Origin: Gnetum montanum
Taxonomy: Eukaryota; Streptophyta; Gnetopsida; Gnetales; Gnetaceae
DNA length: 64,000 nt
Reading direction: 5' to 3'
Assembly (NCBI GenBank): GCA_015680685.1
Contig: MNCI01030123.1
Location: 390,918 to 454,917, forward strand
The translations under genes and the position numbers were made by a program. The notes under the pieces are model-generated. The model had not been told where the DNA came from, searched no databases, and saw nothing but the letters and a program-made list of their open reading frames with translations. Below are positions 33,131 to 46,282 of this stretch, piece by piece. Within the stretch, counting starts at the first letter, position 1. Each line of letters opens with the position of its first letter.

Positions 33131-36100
33131 TAATTAGAGGTGTTAGTGTTGTGGATGGTTACTTGGAAGTCCGTCAATGGCTTAAGTTTCTAGATGTTGA
33201 ATAACATGTACTTTTGAGGGCTTTTTAGGTGGTAAATTATCATAGCCTTGGAAAGAAAAGTTGAGTGTATGGTGTAAGGTCCTTCACATAATATCTGGAG
33301 CTTAGTTCATGGCAGCACATGCATGGGATTCCAATAGAGAACCTTATCTCCTAGTTTGAATGTAGCTTTCCTTATCCATGCATCATGACATTGCTTATTG
33401 TATGCCTTATACACTTCATTCATCATTAGTACTACTCTTCAGCTTTCATTGAACATGTTAAGTGTCATGAGTCATTCCTTTTATGATAGATTAATGTCTA
33501 TGTCAAGTTCACATATAGTTGTAAGTGTACAGAGTTTAATTTGAATTAGAAGTTTAGGTAAATTTCCATACACTAACTCATAGGTAGAGTAGCCTATAGA
33601 AAGTTTCCATGTTGTGTGATATGCCCAAAGGGTATCGTTGAGTTTTGTGCTCCAATATTTTTTATATCTACTAATGGTTCATATTAGGATTTATGTGATC
33701 TTACTATTGGTTACCTCTACTTGACTATTGGCTTGAGGGTGATAAGGTGTTGTTGTGAGTTTATGTTTCATCCCCAAGAATTGAATTAACTTGTGAAAGA
33801 TAGTAGTTATAAAATGTGTTCCATTTTCAGAAATTGGTACCCTAGGCACACAAAACCTATTTACCACATGTTGTTCAAAGAAATGAGCTGAAGTAATAAA
33901 TGTACAATTAGAAATAGCTATAGCTCTAGCCCACTTAGTACAGTAGTCAATGACAATAATAGTGTATGAATTCTTGTTGGACATGACTCCAATGGTTGAA
34001 TCCACTATTAGGATCCCTCCATTTTGGTGGTCACTCCACCATCTCTTTGGCATCTTTTTCATGAATAGGAAAAATAATGAGAGTTCCTAAAGATTATTGG
34101 TGAGAAATATCCTACCATGAATATTTTTGTGGCCATCCTCCTTCTTATGTAGTGGACCTACAAGGATCCTTATGAGCATCTTGGAGGACTCTAATTAATT
34201 GCATTAGGTATACACCATCATACTAGGCCATTGGTGCAAACTTTGTAGAGGTTGCCCTATATTTCTATGTAATGTAGGATCTAGTAAAGAAATTGTTATT
34301 TCATCTTAGGATCTTATTCAATAGGATTCTCCTGTGTGAGTAGATATTAGAGGAATCCATAATATCAATTTGTGAACCTTGGTGCATGAACTTCAGTTAA
34401 CTTAGCAAAGAGAAGTTCATCTAGATATTAATCAAATAAGGGCTCTTCATTATCCTTGCTATTCCATCTTAACTGAGACAAGTGATCTAAAAATGCATTC
34501 TTGGTCCCTTTTCTATTAACCATCATAAGATCAAACTTCTATAAGATTACCAACCGCCATATATATTAGGGGATTACCACTAGCTTATTCATGAGGAAGT
34601 GGATTGCATTGTGATTGGTGTGCAGAAAAATTAGATGTTTAACATAGTGCTTTAATTTTTCTAGAGTATACACCATTGCCATGAGTTCCTTTTCTGTAGT
34701 GGTGTAGTTAAGTAACGCATCCATAATTCCTATGCTTACACAATGGATATAATATGATCATTTTTGGTCATCCATTTGTGTAAGTGCCGCTCCCAAGGCA
34801 TAGTTGGATGCATCTGTCATGATGTGAAATGGTTTAGACTAATCAGGGGCACATAGAATTGGAGTTACTATGAGGTTTTGCTTCATATGTTATAATGATT
34901 ATACATATTTCTTAGTCCATTTAGAGATTTCATTCTTCTTGGTAAGCTCTATTGGTGGCTTGGTGATTTTGGAGAAGTTTTTGATGAAACACCTATAATA
35001 ACTAGTGTGATTAAAGAATGACCTCACATCTTTGACAGTTTGAGGTTGTTTGGTTGTTTCTTGGATGAACTTTATCTTTTTGGTGTCCACATTAATTCCT
35101 TTTCCTAAAATTCTGTGCTTCAAGAAAATGCCTTCTTAGACCATCAAGTGGCTCTTTTACCAATTGAGCCATAGGTTTGTCTCTATACATTATTTCAGTA
35201 CCTACTCAAGATGGTCCAAAGTTTGCTCAAAGTTAGCTCCATGGGTAGAGAAGTCATCAATGAAGACTTCCACATCACTACCAATTTGATATTGAAAGAT
35301 TCTTAGGACTAGGTATTGGAAAATAGCAGGGACATTACAAAGATCAAAGGGTATCTTCTTATATGTAAAAGTTCCCAAGGGACTTGTGAAAGTTGTTTTG
35401 GCTTGGTCTTTTGGAGCAATTTGGATTTGATTATATCCAATGTACTTATCCAAAAAAATATAATAATTATGCCCTATAGTTATATCTAACACTTGGTTGA
35501 TGAATGATAATAGAAAATGATATTTAAACATAGCCATGTTCAATAGCCTGAAGTTTATACAGATCCTCCATTGCCCCTTTCTTTGGTACAATGACGAGTG
35601 GGCTTACCCATGCACTGTCTACCATTGGAAAAATGAATCTTTCTTTGAGAAGTTTTTGAACTTCAATTTTAACAACTTATTTTAGTTTCAAATTCAACCT
35701 TCTCTATGGCTGCCTCTTGGATTTGCTAGTGGAATCTGTATAGATCCGATGCTAGAATATGTGTGGATTTGTTTCCATCAATTCATTATAGAATCAAGAA
35801 AAGGTTGTTGATAATTCATTTACTACTTTTAGTAGCTTCACCTATTATTTCTTAGTGAGATTGGCATTGATGATTATGATTTTACCATTATTAAGAAATA
35901 CATATTCTAGAGTTGCTGGTAAAGATTTGAATTTCAAGGGTTATTGTCTAGAAATATCAGTGACTTCCAACTCTCCCCAATTTATTTTGTCATCTTCCCT
36001 TTATTCTATTTTGAAGAGTTAGTTCTTAATTTACTCCATTTCATCCATCTTATTAATATAAGCATATGTTAGAATTTCAGCTAATTCCATGCACATTGTT

Positions 36101-36660
36101 GAACTGAAGCTAATGTTTATTGTTAGCCATTGGGTATCCTCTTGTTTTTTTGTTGCTATGTACAAGCACATTTGGACATTTGATATTTCAACATTCTTCT
36201 TGCATGCTCTGATGAATGTTCTTTTTATAGTCCATATTTTCTACACATAATGGCATTCTATTTTATTGTATGTGATGCATTGAATCCTCTTCTTCTTGAC
36301 TTTTCCAAATTCATTTTCCATAGAGATTTCTAATGAGAGGTCTTTGATCCCTAGCTTGGCATTAATTATGCTTATCCAAGCCCTTTCCATGATATTTGGA
36401 AAGTCTCCTTTATAGTTGTATACATGAATAATCAAGAAATCTACTAGATAGAGCCATTTACAAATTGTGATCATAATATCCTTCACAAGTCCCAAGGGAA
36501 TGATGATGGATTGATCAACAAGCTTTAATCTCATGTTACATTTCTTTAGTGGAGGGAGGTTCCAAGTATTATATATTTCTTGAGGGATTAATTTCATCCT
36601 AGAACCTAAGTGTAGTAGAGCTTTGCATGGATCATTTCCTAAAATTTGCAAATAAATTAG
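33130..36660 (-). pseudogene. Element 1 pol remnant (protease, RT, RNase H, integrase)
   Basis: Protease (36241-36651): CKALLHLGS, where the DSG triad is lost. RT (35202-35591): GQWRICINFRLLN, YYIFLDKYIGYNQI, FTSPLGTFTYKKIPFDLCN and VFIDDFSTHG with both catalytic Asp kept. RT end and RNase H: VRSFFNHTSYYRCFIKNFSK, then MTDASNYALGAALTQ, TTTEKELMAM and LHTNHNAI (one catalytic Asp reads Asn). Integrase: VIDYCTKWARAIA, ISENGTHF (Asp to Glu) and TTPYHPQANSQVEVTN. The C-terminal part contains WAYHTTWK and LVYG segments. Frames are broken by many stops and shifts; the protein is not functional. Confidence 0.85.
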
Positions 36661-36699
36661 AGGACTTTTAGGATTATACCATTTCCTAGAAAGGTGTCC

Positions 36700-38640
36700 T
36701 ACCTTTAGTTAACATGATAGTACATATATTTTGGGACCTTTGATTTGAGGGTGGTTGGTTGATTTTTTAGAGTAGTTTATGGATTAATAGCCATAGACAC
36801 TTTCAAGGATTTAGGTTAACTATTTGCTTTGAAGAAAGTCCTTTTCTAAGGCTTACCATCAAAACGACTCAAATTGTAATTGCATTGCTAAGGCTGCACT
36901 ATTATCTTACATTGCATAGATGGTGAAGGTAGTAAGGGAGTGGAATTAGAAGATGTAGAGTATTATGGTGGATAATTAGGAGTATAAGTGGAAGGAGATT
37001 TGGCTCATGGAGTAGTTACTCTATGATATTCAAGAGGTAATAGTGATAGAGAAAAAAGTGTGGCTTGAAAAACTATTAGGAGATATAGGTTGCTAGACAT
37101 TATATCCATATAGGTCTAGTTGGTGGTAAGGATATTACTACCTTGGCAGTGGCATCCCCCATGACTATGGATTTTATCATTGATGATAATGATCTTGAGG
37201 TTGAGATGGCACTCCAATAGGATAATATTCTTGTTGGTGGAACTATTACCAATAATTACCTTGTGGATAAGGCAATCTCTTGGGTAATTATCTTTTTACA
37301 AATTTTGTGTTTATAACATAGACCCTAGATTCTTGTAGGTGTGGTACTATGGGAAAAAATTTCTTGGGATATTCATATTAGTAGATTTCATATTCCTCTT
37401 CCTTTATTTCAAAATTTTCAACCTCATAAACTACTGCAGCATTGCATTTATGCTGATAGTAGTTCTTTCCTACATCCTTTCTTCTTCTTCTGTCTTTATC
37501 TTTTTTCTCCTACTTTTTTTTCTCCTTCACAATGTTTAGAGTAGTATAAAACTTCTTATCTAAGGAGTCTCATATTTTGTTCATCTTGGTTGATATTTTT
37601 ATGATAGACTTTTGGATCAGCAACATTTTTCTTTGTACCACTTCTTCTAGTGGTGCTTCCTCCTCAAGATCGTAGATATGTACCTCCTTTTTATGAATGG
37701 ACTAATCTCTATTGTCATCCTTTACATTTTCTTACTTTTTTACTTCTCCTTCCTTATTGTTCACTTGATCAATAAGCCTTTGGATTTGATGGACCCTCAT
37801 TCTAACAATCTCCCTTGGGCATAAATCCCAAGAGTTTTTTTTTGGTTTTGTTCCTTTGCCTATTTATCACATGGTGAATTTTTTTCCTTTGAGAGGAACC
37901 ATGGCTTGGGCATTGGTGTAGAAGATAGCAATACCTTCTCAAGGATACATTAAGGGATTCGTGATTGCATTATTTCCACTTTTGGATTTATTATCTCTAG
38001 TTAGACACCCTACAGTACGTTTGATATTTATCATTAAATAGCTCCAAAATCATACTCCATCTGTGGATAGATTTTGGTTCCAAAGACTGATATCTACTTT
38101 TAGCTTCTTTGATAAGTATTCTAGGGAGCCTCTTCCACTCATTTTTGATGTTATAAAAGGTGCAGCCATCATGGAAGGCTTGTAAATGATATTATGGATC
38201 AACATTATAGTATCATTTAATCCTAGGGATGTTATTCATATTAAGCCATTTGATTCAGCTATCCCTTTAATGCTTGGTGGGAATATGAACTATCTCTAAA
38301 ATGTTTATCATGCTTCTTGTGGTAAGAATTGGCTCATCATAGACATAATATTCATGGTGGCACCTATCATGGCTAGGTCTCCTATAATGTGGCTTGTTAT
38401 ACCTTATTTTCTCATGATGTTCCTCCTCTTCTTGCAGTTGTCTATGCTATCTCATCCCATCCTTGCAATGGGGTCTTTTATCATCTCTATCTCAGCCTTG
38501 ATCATTTCTCCTTTGGTCTTGGTCATATTTTCCTTGGTTAGAGTTTGATGATGAGGATGGAGGGCTATTAGAGTGATGCTAACTTGCTATTCTCATTTGT
38601 TTTCTTGGTAAGTGATTGGGGGACCTAATCCTTGAGGTTT
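36700..38640 (-). pseudogene. Element 1 gag remnant
   Basis: The core at about 38000-38200 reads FYNIKNEWKRLPRILIKEAK and LEPKSIHRWSMILELFNDKY, matching the retrotransposon gag domain of elements 2 and 3. A basic/acidic linker and a Pro/Gln-rich tail (about 36900-37300, with the MPPP-type strings shared with elements 2 and 3) follow. Several stops break it. Confidence 0.75.
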
Positions 38641-38810
38641 GCTTAGTTTTGGAACCAGTTCTTCCCTTACCTTAGTTGCTTACCAAGGTTGAATGTAACT
38701 ATTGATGAGTAATTATATGCTCACTAAAGGAAGAAGGACCTTAGCAGTGAGATCATCTTGATGGAAACTCTATGTCCTCCTTTGATTGTGAAGTTAGAGA
38801 GATGAAAACT

Positions 38811-39374
38811 TTACTGACTAATGACTAAACTATCCAAAACATAGAGTATATGTTCCCATTTTTTGTACACTAAGTTACTAAGTGTTTACTGCTTTGCATA
38901 CCAAGTATTCAGTATTGGGACTACCAAGTATTAGTATATTATGCTCAAAGTGGTCATACTCATGTGACTTGTGAAGTAGAATATTAAATGCTTAAGAACA
39001 AGAAAGTAAACTACATTTAACATAAAATAGTAGTAAATAAACTTCAACTAATTCAAGTGGTGCAACTAATAGAAGAAATTTTGATTTTATTGTCATTCAT
39101 GCAATTATGTTGAGGTACATATTGCACTTAAACAAAATGATATATAATCAATTCAATCCATGCTATGAACACTCAAAGGAAAAATTTTGCTAAATTGTAT
39201 GAAAAAAACTGCAAGAGTTTGGCTAGTAATAACAAAATGGTGCCATAAATGCAACTAGTGTGCATACTTATATAGGCTTTGGGAGGATTAGTGTTGATGC
39301 GTCAATAGGGATGCATTGATAGGTTTGTGTTGACATGCATGTGTTAACATAGCTTCCTTATTGACACTTCATCA
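38811..39374 (-). repeat. Element 1 5' LTR, partial
   Basis: It begins with TTACTGACTAATGACTAAACT, homologous to 27316 onward, and runs to CACTTCATCA at 39374, the expected inverted end. It includes TTATATAGG (TATA box on the - strand) near 39272. The first 270 or so bases of the LTR and the primer binding site are missing. Confidence 0.6.
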
Positions 39375-41602
39375 ATAATCATTCAAAAATCATAGTCATC
39401 TTTCATATTTGAATCACATGACAATTACATCAAGTTATTACATCATACATGTCTAGTAAATTCATAAATTCCAAAACACATCAAATGACATAAATAAGTC
39501 AAACTTTGCTCACATCATCATGCTAACTAGCCTTGTAAATGAAGGAGATATTAGTTTAAATATGACTATGTAGAGTAATATTGCATACACCTCATGATCG
39601 ACTTAAAAGAAATCTTGGAGTTGGACATTAGTGCATGGATAGTGTCTTATAAACATGTCAGTTAATCAAGCATACATGTATCTTGATCATAATACATAGT
39701 AGTCAATAAAGCTTAACATATCTTCCATGAGTGAATAAAAAATGTAGGGAATTTTCAAGACAACTTACCATAACCACAAATAATCACCAAAGCACTTTGG
39801 TAACTAGCACCCCTCACTTAGTGTGCATCATGTGAATTAAGTTTGAATGTTACTCTTATAAATATTTCATAATTGCATGTTTATTTTTTATTAGTTTCAT
39901 ATCCCTTGGACCCATTTACAAGAGTTTAAGATGAACAAGACTCAACCTAATAGCATGAGTGAAATGCAATGGATTTTCTATTGTATTAAAAAAATGAAAT
40001 GAATAGAACTTTTATCATTCTAAAGTCATGTAATGATGGTAATTAGATCTAAGAAACTCTCTCTGCCTTTTAAGTTAGAACTCAACATTATCACAATACA
40101 ATGGGGATGAAATCAACTATGACATTAGGGCTTCCAGCAACCTACTAACCTCATCCTTAGTGCTAGCTCTAGAAACCTAGAATTAAAACACAATAATCCT
40201 TCATGAGTGACTCCAAAAATCATGAGGACACCACATCTTAAACAAAAATTAGTATAACCATAAATAGAAATTCAATTACATCATCATACAAAAGACATGC
40301 TAGTGGTGACTTCAATTGTAAGCATTTATCTCTCTTATGCTTTTGCACTTGGGTGTACGTGGTGAATCTTTCAATGGTTTTCAAATTTGAACTTGTCTTT
40401 GACATGAAATCTCATAAGAAGCTATATTTTTCCTTGTAGTGCCTTTCCTTCATGGAATCTTACATTAAGAAGAGAATATAATCCTTCTTGCACATTATCA
40501 TAACACTTTTTTTTTTTTACAAATCTAGTTTACTAGATTTTATCTCTCTTCTTTCGAATTCTAATGTATGATCTAATTTTTAATATTATATTGTATTAAT
40601 TCATCCTTTTTACAATTTACAACCTTTCTTCCTTTTGTTTCAACATTTTCAACATTCTTTTCTAGTTGGATTAGTAGTGGAAAGTTTCAAAAGATTTAGT
40701 TTGCATTTAGAGACTTATAGATTGTGTCATGTCTTTTATTATGACCTTGCATGGCCACCTTGTGATATTTTCAAAATTTCATACCTCGAAGTCATGATCA
40801 ATTTACATGTCACAATGTAACTCATGGCAATAAAAACAATAATTTGTGAAGTAGCATGATAGAAGCAACAATTGACTTTAATGATGTTGATGATTGAAGT
40901 GACTAGTTGGGCATTATGGACATGTATGGATGCATTTGTATAGTTGAAGAGCTAGGAAATAACTTGAGGTTTTCATTTATTTCTTCTAGTTAACTAACAT
41001 GATTTTGCAAAAAGGCAATTGATACACTACTGATAGGTCTTATTATGGTAAGTTGATTTAGAGGATTTTATCAATGTAGTCATGTGCTATCTAGTATCAA
41101 GAAACCTTAGGTGATTAGTAAGGAGCTATAAATTAGGGTAACTATAGAGTTGATACTAGGCATAAATCCAACCAACAAGATAACATTCTCTTTTGAGGGG
41201 GTTTAGAGAGGTGAGGTTTCTAATTAAGAAGCCTTAATGGCTAGTTTAAATTAGCATTAGCCTTATAGTTATTCTAACATTTGGTGTGGTAACTCATGGA
41301 ACATCACTAGAATTAAAGTAAATCATTGATTAATTCTAATTAATGGATTAAAATTTAAGTTAATTATATTTTATGTTGGCTAATAGTATATCCTATAGCT
41401 TATGGATCCCATGTTCTAGTTGTATTTGCTAGAGCTCTAAGATGATTTTTTCTATGATGAAGGTATTCTAACCCATCATGCATGTTTCATGAAAATTGTA
41501 TAGGATACATTGGAGGTGGGTGAAGAGGAGCTAGAAGAAGTATTAATATTGGTTGAGAAGATTACTTATTCTTAATATATTTGATTTTATGTTCTAATCA
41601 TC
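39375..41602. other. Unassigned AT-rich sequence
   Basis: No recognisable transposon domain, RNA gene or exon. A 61-codon + strand ORF at 40635-40820 has no family features. Confidence 0.35.
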
Positions 41603-42530
41603 TGGTGCAGGGGTTGCACTTTAATAGATCCCAATAAGATCCAATCCACAACTTCCAAGCAGATCTAGCTTAGAAAATAAGAAAACAAAATAAAATAGAG
41701 AAAATATCCCTTATATTAAGATAATTCTTAAAATACATAGAAAATACATAAAATATGGGGAGCCAAGCTCAACTCACAACTCTCCCAAAGATCTTAGAGG
41801 TCACACTTGTTCTCTCTTCATCCTCAATTGCTCTCAATGGAGCCCAAGCTCAAGACAAGACACTTATAAGAGATTCTTCTAATCTCTCTCAAGTTCTCTT
41901 GTGTCTCACTCAACTTCCTTGTACAAGCTCTCTTCCCTCAACTCTCATAAGCTTTCTCTCCTACTCATGATCAAGGTTATCCTCTCTCTTTGGTTAACAA
42001 TAGTGAATCACATTAATATTTATAAGTAGCCAGAAGGTAAAAATCGTAGAAACCTTTCCTAAACTCAACTTGAATTTCTTTAGATGTTTTCCAAGTCTTC
42101 TCACCTTCTCCCTGGCTATTTCAATCTTGCTTTGGCTATTTCCTGAATTGGAATAGGCATTTTCAAAAGTTTTCTCATGTGTCTAGCTATCTCTAACATT
42201 GTTGGGATGTGTATTATGAAATGCTTGCTTTTAGGAGAGACATCTACTATTTTTGATAGACATCTAATCTGGTCTTGAGATGTCTACACTTTAGGTGAGA
42301 TGTCTATCTTGTAGGTGCCAAAATAAAAATCCTTGTTTTGATGTTAGAAGCTTACAGATGCCTCGAAAATTATCCCCATAGACCCTGGAACCTCCTAAAC
42401 TCATCAAAATAAGCCAAAAACACCCTGAAATAGCCAAACCATCCAAGAATCATCATCAAAAAAATCAACCCAAAAAGATACATAACACCTAGGTTAGAAC
42501 AAGGGAATCAAAAGAGGTGTCCCTACACCA
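41603..42530 (-). mobile_element. Solo LTR, 928 bp
   Basis: It starts TGGTGCAGGG and ends CCCTACACCA, a near-perfect 10-bp terminal inverted repeat with TG...CA ends. It is flanked by TCATC (41598-41602) and CCATC (42531-42535), a 5-bp duplication with one mismatch. A TATA box on the - strand (TATTTATAAG at 42017-42026) sets the orientation. It has no adjacent primer site or coding sequence, so it is the product of LTR-LTR recombination. The 71-codon ORF at 41755 lies inside it and is not called. Confidence 0.75.
42236..42307. promoter_or_regulatory. Four AGACATCT/AGATGTCT sites at exact 20-bp steps
   Basis: AGACATCT at 42238 and 42258 and its reverse complement AGATGTCT at 42278 and 42298 lie in the U3 part of the solo LTR, upstream of its TATA box on the - strand. 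The even 20-bp spacing suggests protein binding on one face of the helix. Confidence 0.5.
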
Positions 42531-42535
42531 CCATC

Positions 42536-43060
42536 CAATGAAAATGTATTTTAGCCATCAATATGGAAGTTTTGTGAAAATATGATGAATGCTGTACTAA
42601 AGGTTTAAGGGGATTAATAAGTTAAATGTGGATTTACAAGTGCTTAATGTGTTACTTAGTTTTTTCAAGTTATCTTATTTGGCTTATATGATTTTATAAG
42701 TGTTTAAGTTGCTTAAGGAATTTTAAGAATTTATTTTATTATTTGCATGCCCCATGGATAGCTAAGTCTAATTAATTCTTAGTATGATTTTGAAGGTATG
42801 ACAAGTGATCCTATGTAAGAGATGCTTAACATGTGGCATTGAGAACTCACACTTTGACTTCTCCTTTCCTCTATTTTCAAATAAAAACTTATGTCCTATG
42901 ACTCATGAACATAACTTATGCTACAACATAGAAAATAAATTAAACTCTTTACTATGGAAAATAAAGATGACATGACATGAGCTAAGCACACATTAGGTTA
43001 CAAACTATTGTTAATTCATTGAACTTATTACTATAGCTATGCATTGTTATGTCCTCTTGG
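42536..43060. other. Unassigned sequence
   Basis: AT-rich without recognised features. It may be decayed gag/pol of the gypsy remnant to its right. Confidence 0.35.
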
Positions 43061-43560
43061 GTATGGGTGTAAAACTCATCTTATTTTTTCTCTAAAAGAA
43101 ATTGGAAAAATCATTCTTAAATTCTTCCCATTTAATACTTTCTACTTCATACCTCTTAATTGATTGTATGTTTATTCATAAACATTCTCTAGCCTCTTGA
43201 AGTTGGTAAGTTACTAAGCAGGTTTTTGCTATTGAGGTATAATTCAGCATCTAAAAGGCTTTATTTATTTCCATAATCCAATCATTGGCCACAACTGGAT
43301 CATCAATTCCATTAAAAAAAGTGCATTAGCTTTCTAAATTCTTCAACTAGCTTATGATTGTTAGATGCTGTACCAACTTAATTTAATTTTAGTAGGTTAA
43401 TAACATTTTGGAGTAGTTACATCTATAATTGTTCATGTGTACTTCCTACTCTAGAACTTTCACTATGATCAACCCTACTCATACTTCTGAAGGCCATTCT
43501 GTGACTCAAACATTCTCCTAATTTGAATCTAAAGTTATTCTTTGATACCAACTTGTCATA
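43061..43560 (-). pseudogene. Second Ty3/gypsy gag remnant with primer site and LTR start
   Basis: On the - strand, from 43325, KLMHFFNGIDDPVVANDWIM, EINKAF, LVTYQLQEARECL and ESIKWEEFK follow the order of a chromovirus-type gag (F-x-G-x-x-DP-x-x-A-x-x-W-I). In-frame stops occur. At 43541-43553 TTTGATACCAACT is the complement of a TTGGTATCAAA primer site, and TGTCATACC at 43554 would be the adjacent LTR end. It is a different lineage from elements 1-3. Confidence 0.65.
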
Positions 43561-44716
43561 CCTTTGTATTTATACTTAGGAGTTTTTGCCAAATTAAAAA
43601 TTATTCCATTAAATAAACAAGGTATGAAGTACCTTATGTTTGATTCACAACTTAAGTAATTAAATACTATATATTTTTAATCCATATTTTAAATAAAACA
43701 TATCTAATATGTTATATCACATGATCTCATACATAGATCTAAAGTTTAAGTTACCAGTTGTACATTTCCAAATTGTTACATAATATTTGTAAATAAAATC
43801 CAGCATAATATTCATGCTCGTAAAACATAAGTAAATTATTCTTTTAATTTTCCTTACAGCTCCAAAGTCTTGGTCATCTTAATTTTGGTTTCTAGCATTA
43901 CTTGTCTAATCTACTTGTGGCACACATAGGGAAGCATTGGTGCTCATTTAGTAGATAATCATAGCTCATAAGCTTAATGGCATAGTGTATGAATAGGATG
44001 AGGCCCAAGCTATAACCACAAAGGTTAGTGTTATATATTATCAACATGATCATTTTTATATTTTTCAATGTCATGTTTAAGTTCTTAGATTTGTATTTTA
44101 CAATGTCTATTCCAAGTTTTCCAACTAGATACTAAGATTAGGAAGGAAAGGTATTCCATTATACTCAAATATGTACCTTAGATCTTGCTTCATATTGATT
44201 ACTCTTAAGTGTTATGCCTCAAAAATATTTCTTCATACTCGGTTACCTTCCTTTACTATAGCACTATTCCATAACAATGGCTACCATCCTACCACATATG
44301 TCATTCTCTTTCTTAAGTGTCTTTGCAAGATAACTTACTACTTATTCCACATATCACATGAAATCATTGCATATTACTAGTCTTTCAAATAAGTAAAGCT
44401 ATTGCTAGTTCTTCTCTACCTTCTCTACCTAATTACTTATACACTTGCCAACTATAACTTCCTTTTAAGAAGAACTAGCATCCCTTCTAATATGATAGTC
44501 ATTTTTTGAGCTACAAGACTTTTCTAGTAAGTATCTCATAATGGTTATTTCTACCAATTTATGTTAGAGATTTGGTTTCTTAAAAATTTACTTGTGTTTC
44601 TAATGGTTTTGGTCATTAACTAAATCTTGATTATTTTTCTTAAAGTGAACCACATTTCATACTATGTTCCATCCTACATAGTCATAATCCTATAATTCCA
44701 CTATAAAATAGTTGCA
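43554..44716 (-). repeat. Probable LTR of the second gypsy remnant, right end unclear
   Basis: It begins TGTCATACCTTTG next to the primer site. It has no coding signal and no second copy in the window, so its length cannot be fixed. Confidence 0.35.
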
Positions 44717-44720
44717 TCCC

Positions 44721-44852
44721 ACAATATATGTAGCACCTCCTAACCTAAGCTTAGATTAGAAAGGTATTACGTAAAAATAGCATTCGACAGTATATGTAGC
44801 ATCTCCTAACCTAAGCTTAGGTTAGAAAGGTATTACGTAAAAATAAAAATCA
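44721..44852. repeat. 66-bp tandem duplication with a 20-bp palindrome
   Basis: Copies start at 44721 and 44787 and share ATATGTAGCA, CTCCTAACCTAAGCTTAG and TTAGAAAGGTATTACG. In copy 2 CTAACCTAAGCTTAGGTTAG (44806-44825) is a perfect palindrome; copy 1 has one mismatch. Confidence 0.8.
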
Positions 44853-46282
44853 CAACTTAACAAATCATAAAAGATATTGAAAAATGAATTGGAAAATTAG
44901 TAGACATCCTTGAAAAATATATATAAAAGGAGAAAAAATAAGTTAAAATTATTATAAAATATAAAATAGTCCCTTGCAAGCAAACATATCCTATACACTA
45001 AACAATTCCAATATGTAAGCTTCTAATACTCATAGAAAAAACATTATTAAATGCATTCAATATAACTAGTAGAATAAATTGAATAGAAACATAAGCTAAT
45101 CCACATGCCTTATAAACATTGGAAATGTAAAATAATAATATCCAAATGTCAAACATAAATGAGAGTTTCAAACATTATATTAAGAGTTGAAATTCAACAT
45201 CAAAGTTAAAATAACTGAATAAGTTGACCTATACTGAGGATAGGTAATTACACCAAATACTAGTACCAATCAAATAATACAAAAAATATAAAAAACTCAA
45301 ATATTAAAAATTATATAGTTTTCTCAAAAATCTCAAAGCTAGAAATTAACTAATTTCTATTCTAAGCATTTGATTGGTGATTAGAGTCATCCTTACTATA
45401 CACCTACATCACCTGAGATGAAAATATAAGGAAAGTCAATCATCATGACTAAGTAGGTAAAATAAATTACAATTAATCCCTAAATAATTCTAAAATAGAT
45501 ATTAGAAAGTTGGATACTTATACACAAGAGTTGTTGCATCTCATAAAGTTTAGCATTTGGAAAATAATAATGCAATCATCAAACATAGAACAAAACCCTA
45601 GAAAATCACTCACTCACAATCCAAGAGATAGCAATGCTCATAACTAAACTTCATAATGATATCACTTAGAATAGGACACCTTCTCTATACCTATACTGTT
45701 CCTCTAAATGCAAGGCATAGTAAGAAATCATGAGATACCTCTCAAATTGAATGTTTCTACATTTTATAGGCTTCCCCCAATTGGTGGGCCTTCTTCTTGA
45801 CCATTTAGCTTTCTTTTTCGGCATGTCTCTTCTTTTAAATTTAACTTTTTATAAATTAAAATTTGGTATGAGTAGTATGAGGTAGTAGTATCAAATTATG
45901 ACTATACTGTGACTAGTATGCTCTAGTAGTTTCAAACAAATGTGCATTTTGACTTCTAACTATGGCCAAATTACAATCCATATCTTTCTATTAGTCACCA
46001 CTATAAGTGGGTTTTGAATGACACTTCACCATACTAGTAAATCATCCAAAACATCTTGAAAGTAACTTCTCTTTAGATTGCAAGTTATTGTGAGTAGCAT
46101 AAGCCAATAGTCTATGACTAGTAGTCCCCTAGTAGTAGCCTAGCTGAAACACAAAACTCATTCAAATGATACCCAAATTATAACAAATTGATACTAAAAA
46201 CTCTTAATTATCACTAAATACATGGAGGATATAATTTACATAAAAGAGGTTGGTTTATGTTCTCATCATCTCCGTTCCCCTT

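Larger units (their letters stand above)
27042..39374 (-). mobile_element. Element 1: Athila/Tat-like Ty3/gypsy retrotransposon, decayed and interrupted
   Basis: Read on the - strand: partial 5' LTR (38811-39374), gag (about 37700-38640), protease (36241-36651), RT (35202-35591), RNase H (about 34450-35123), integrase (about 33130-34062), a 1.5-kb noncoding block, U3 repeats (31481-31644) and the rest of the 3' LTR (27042-27475). The domain order PR-RT-RH-IN is Ty3/gypsy. The gag matches that of elements 2 and 3 and the LTR starts TGATGAGC, so element 1 belongs to the same group and is the only one here with pol. The 3' LTR is split by about 3.8 kb of other sequence. No matching duplication is seen at the outer ends. 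Confidence 0.75.

Noticed and set aside
41755-41970. 71-codon + strand ORF rich in Ser/Leu, looks like a small secreted protein
   Set aside because: It sits wholly inside a solo LTR with clear ends and target duplication; its composition comes from CTCTC-rich LTR sequence.
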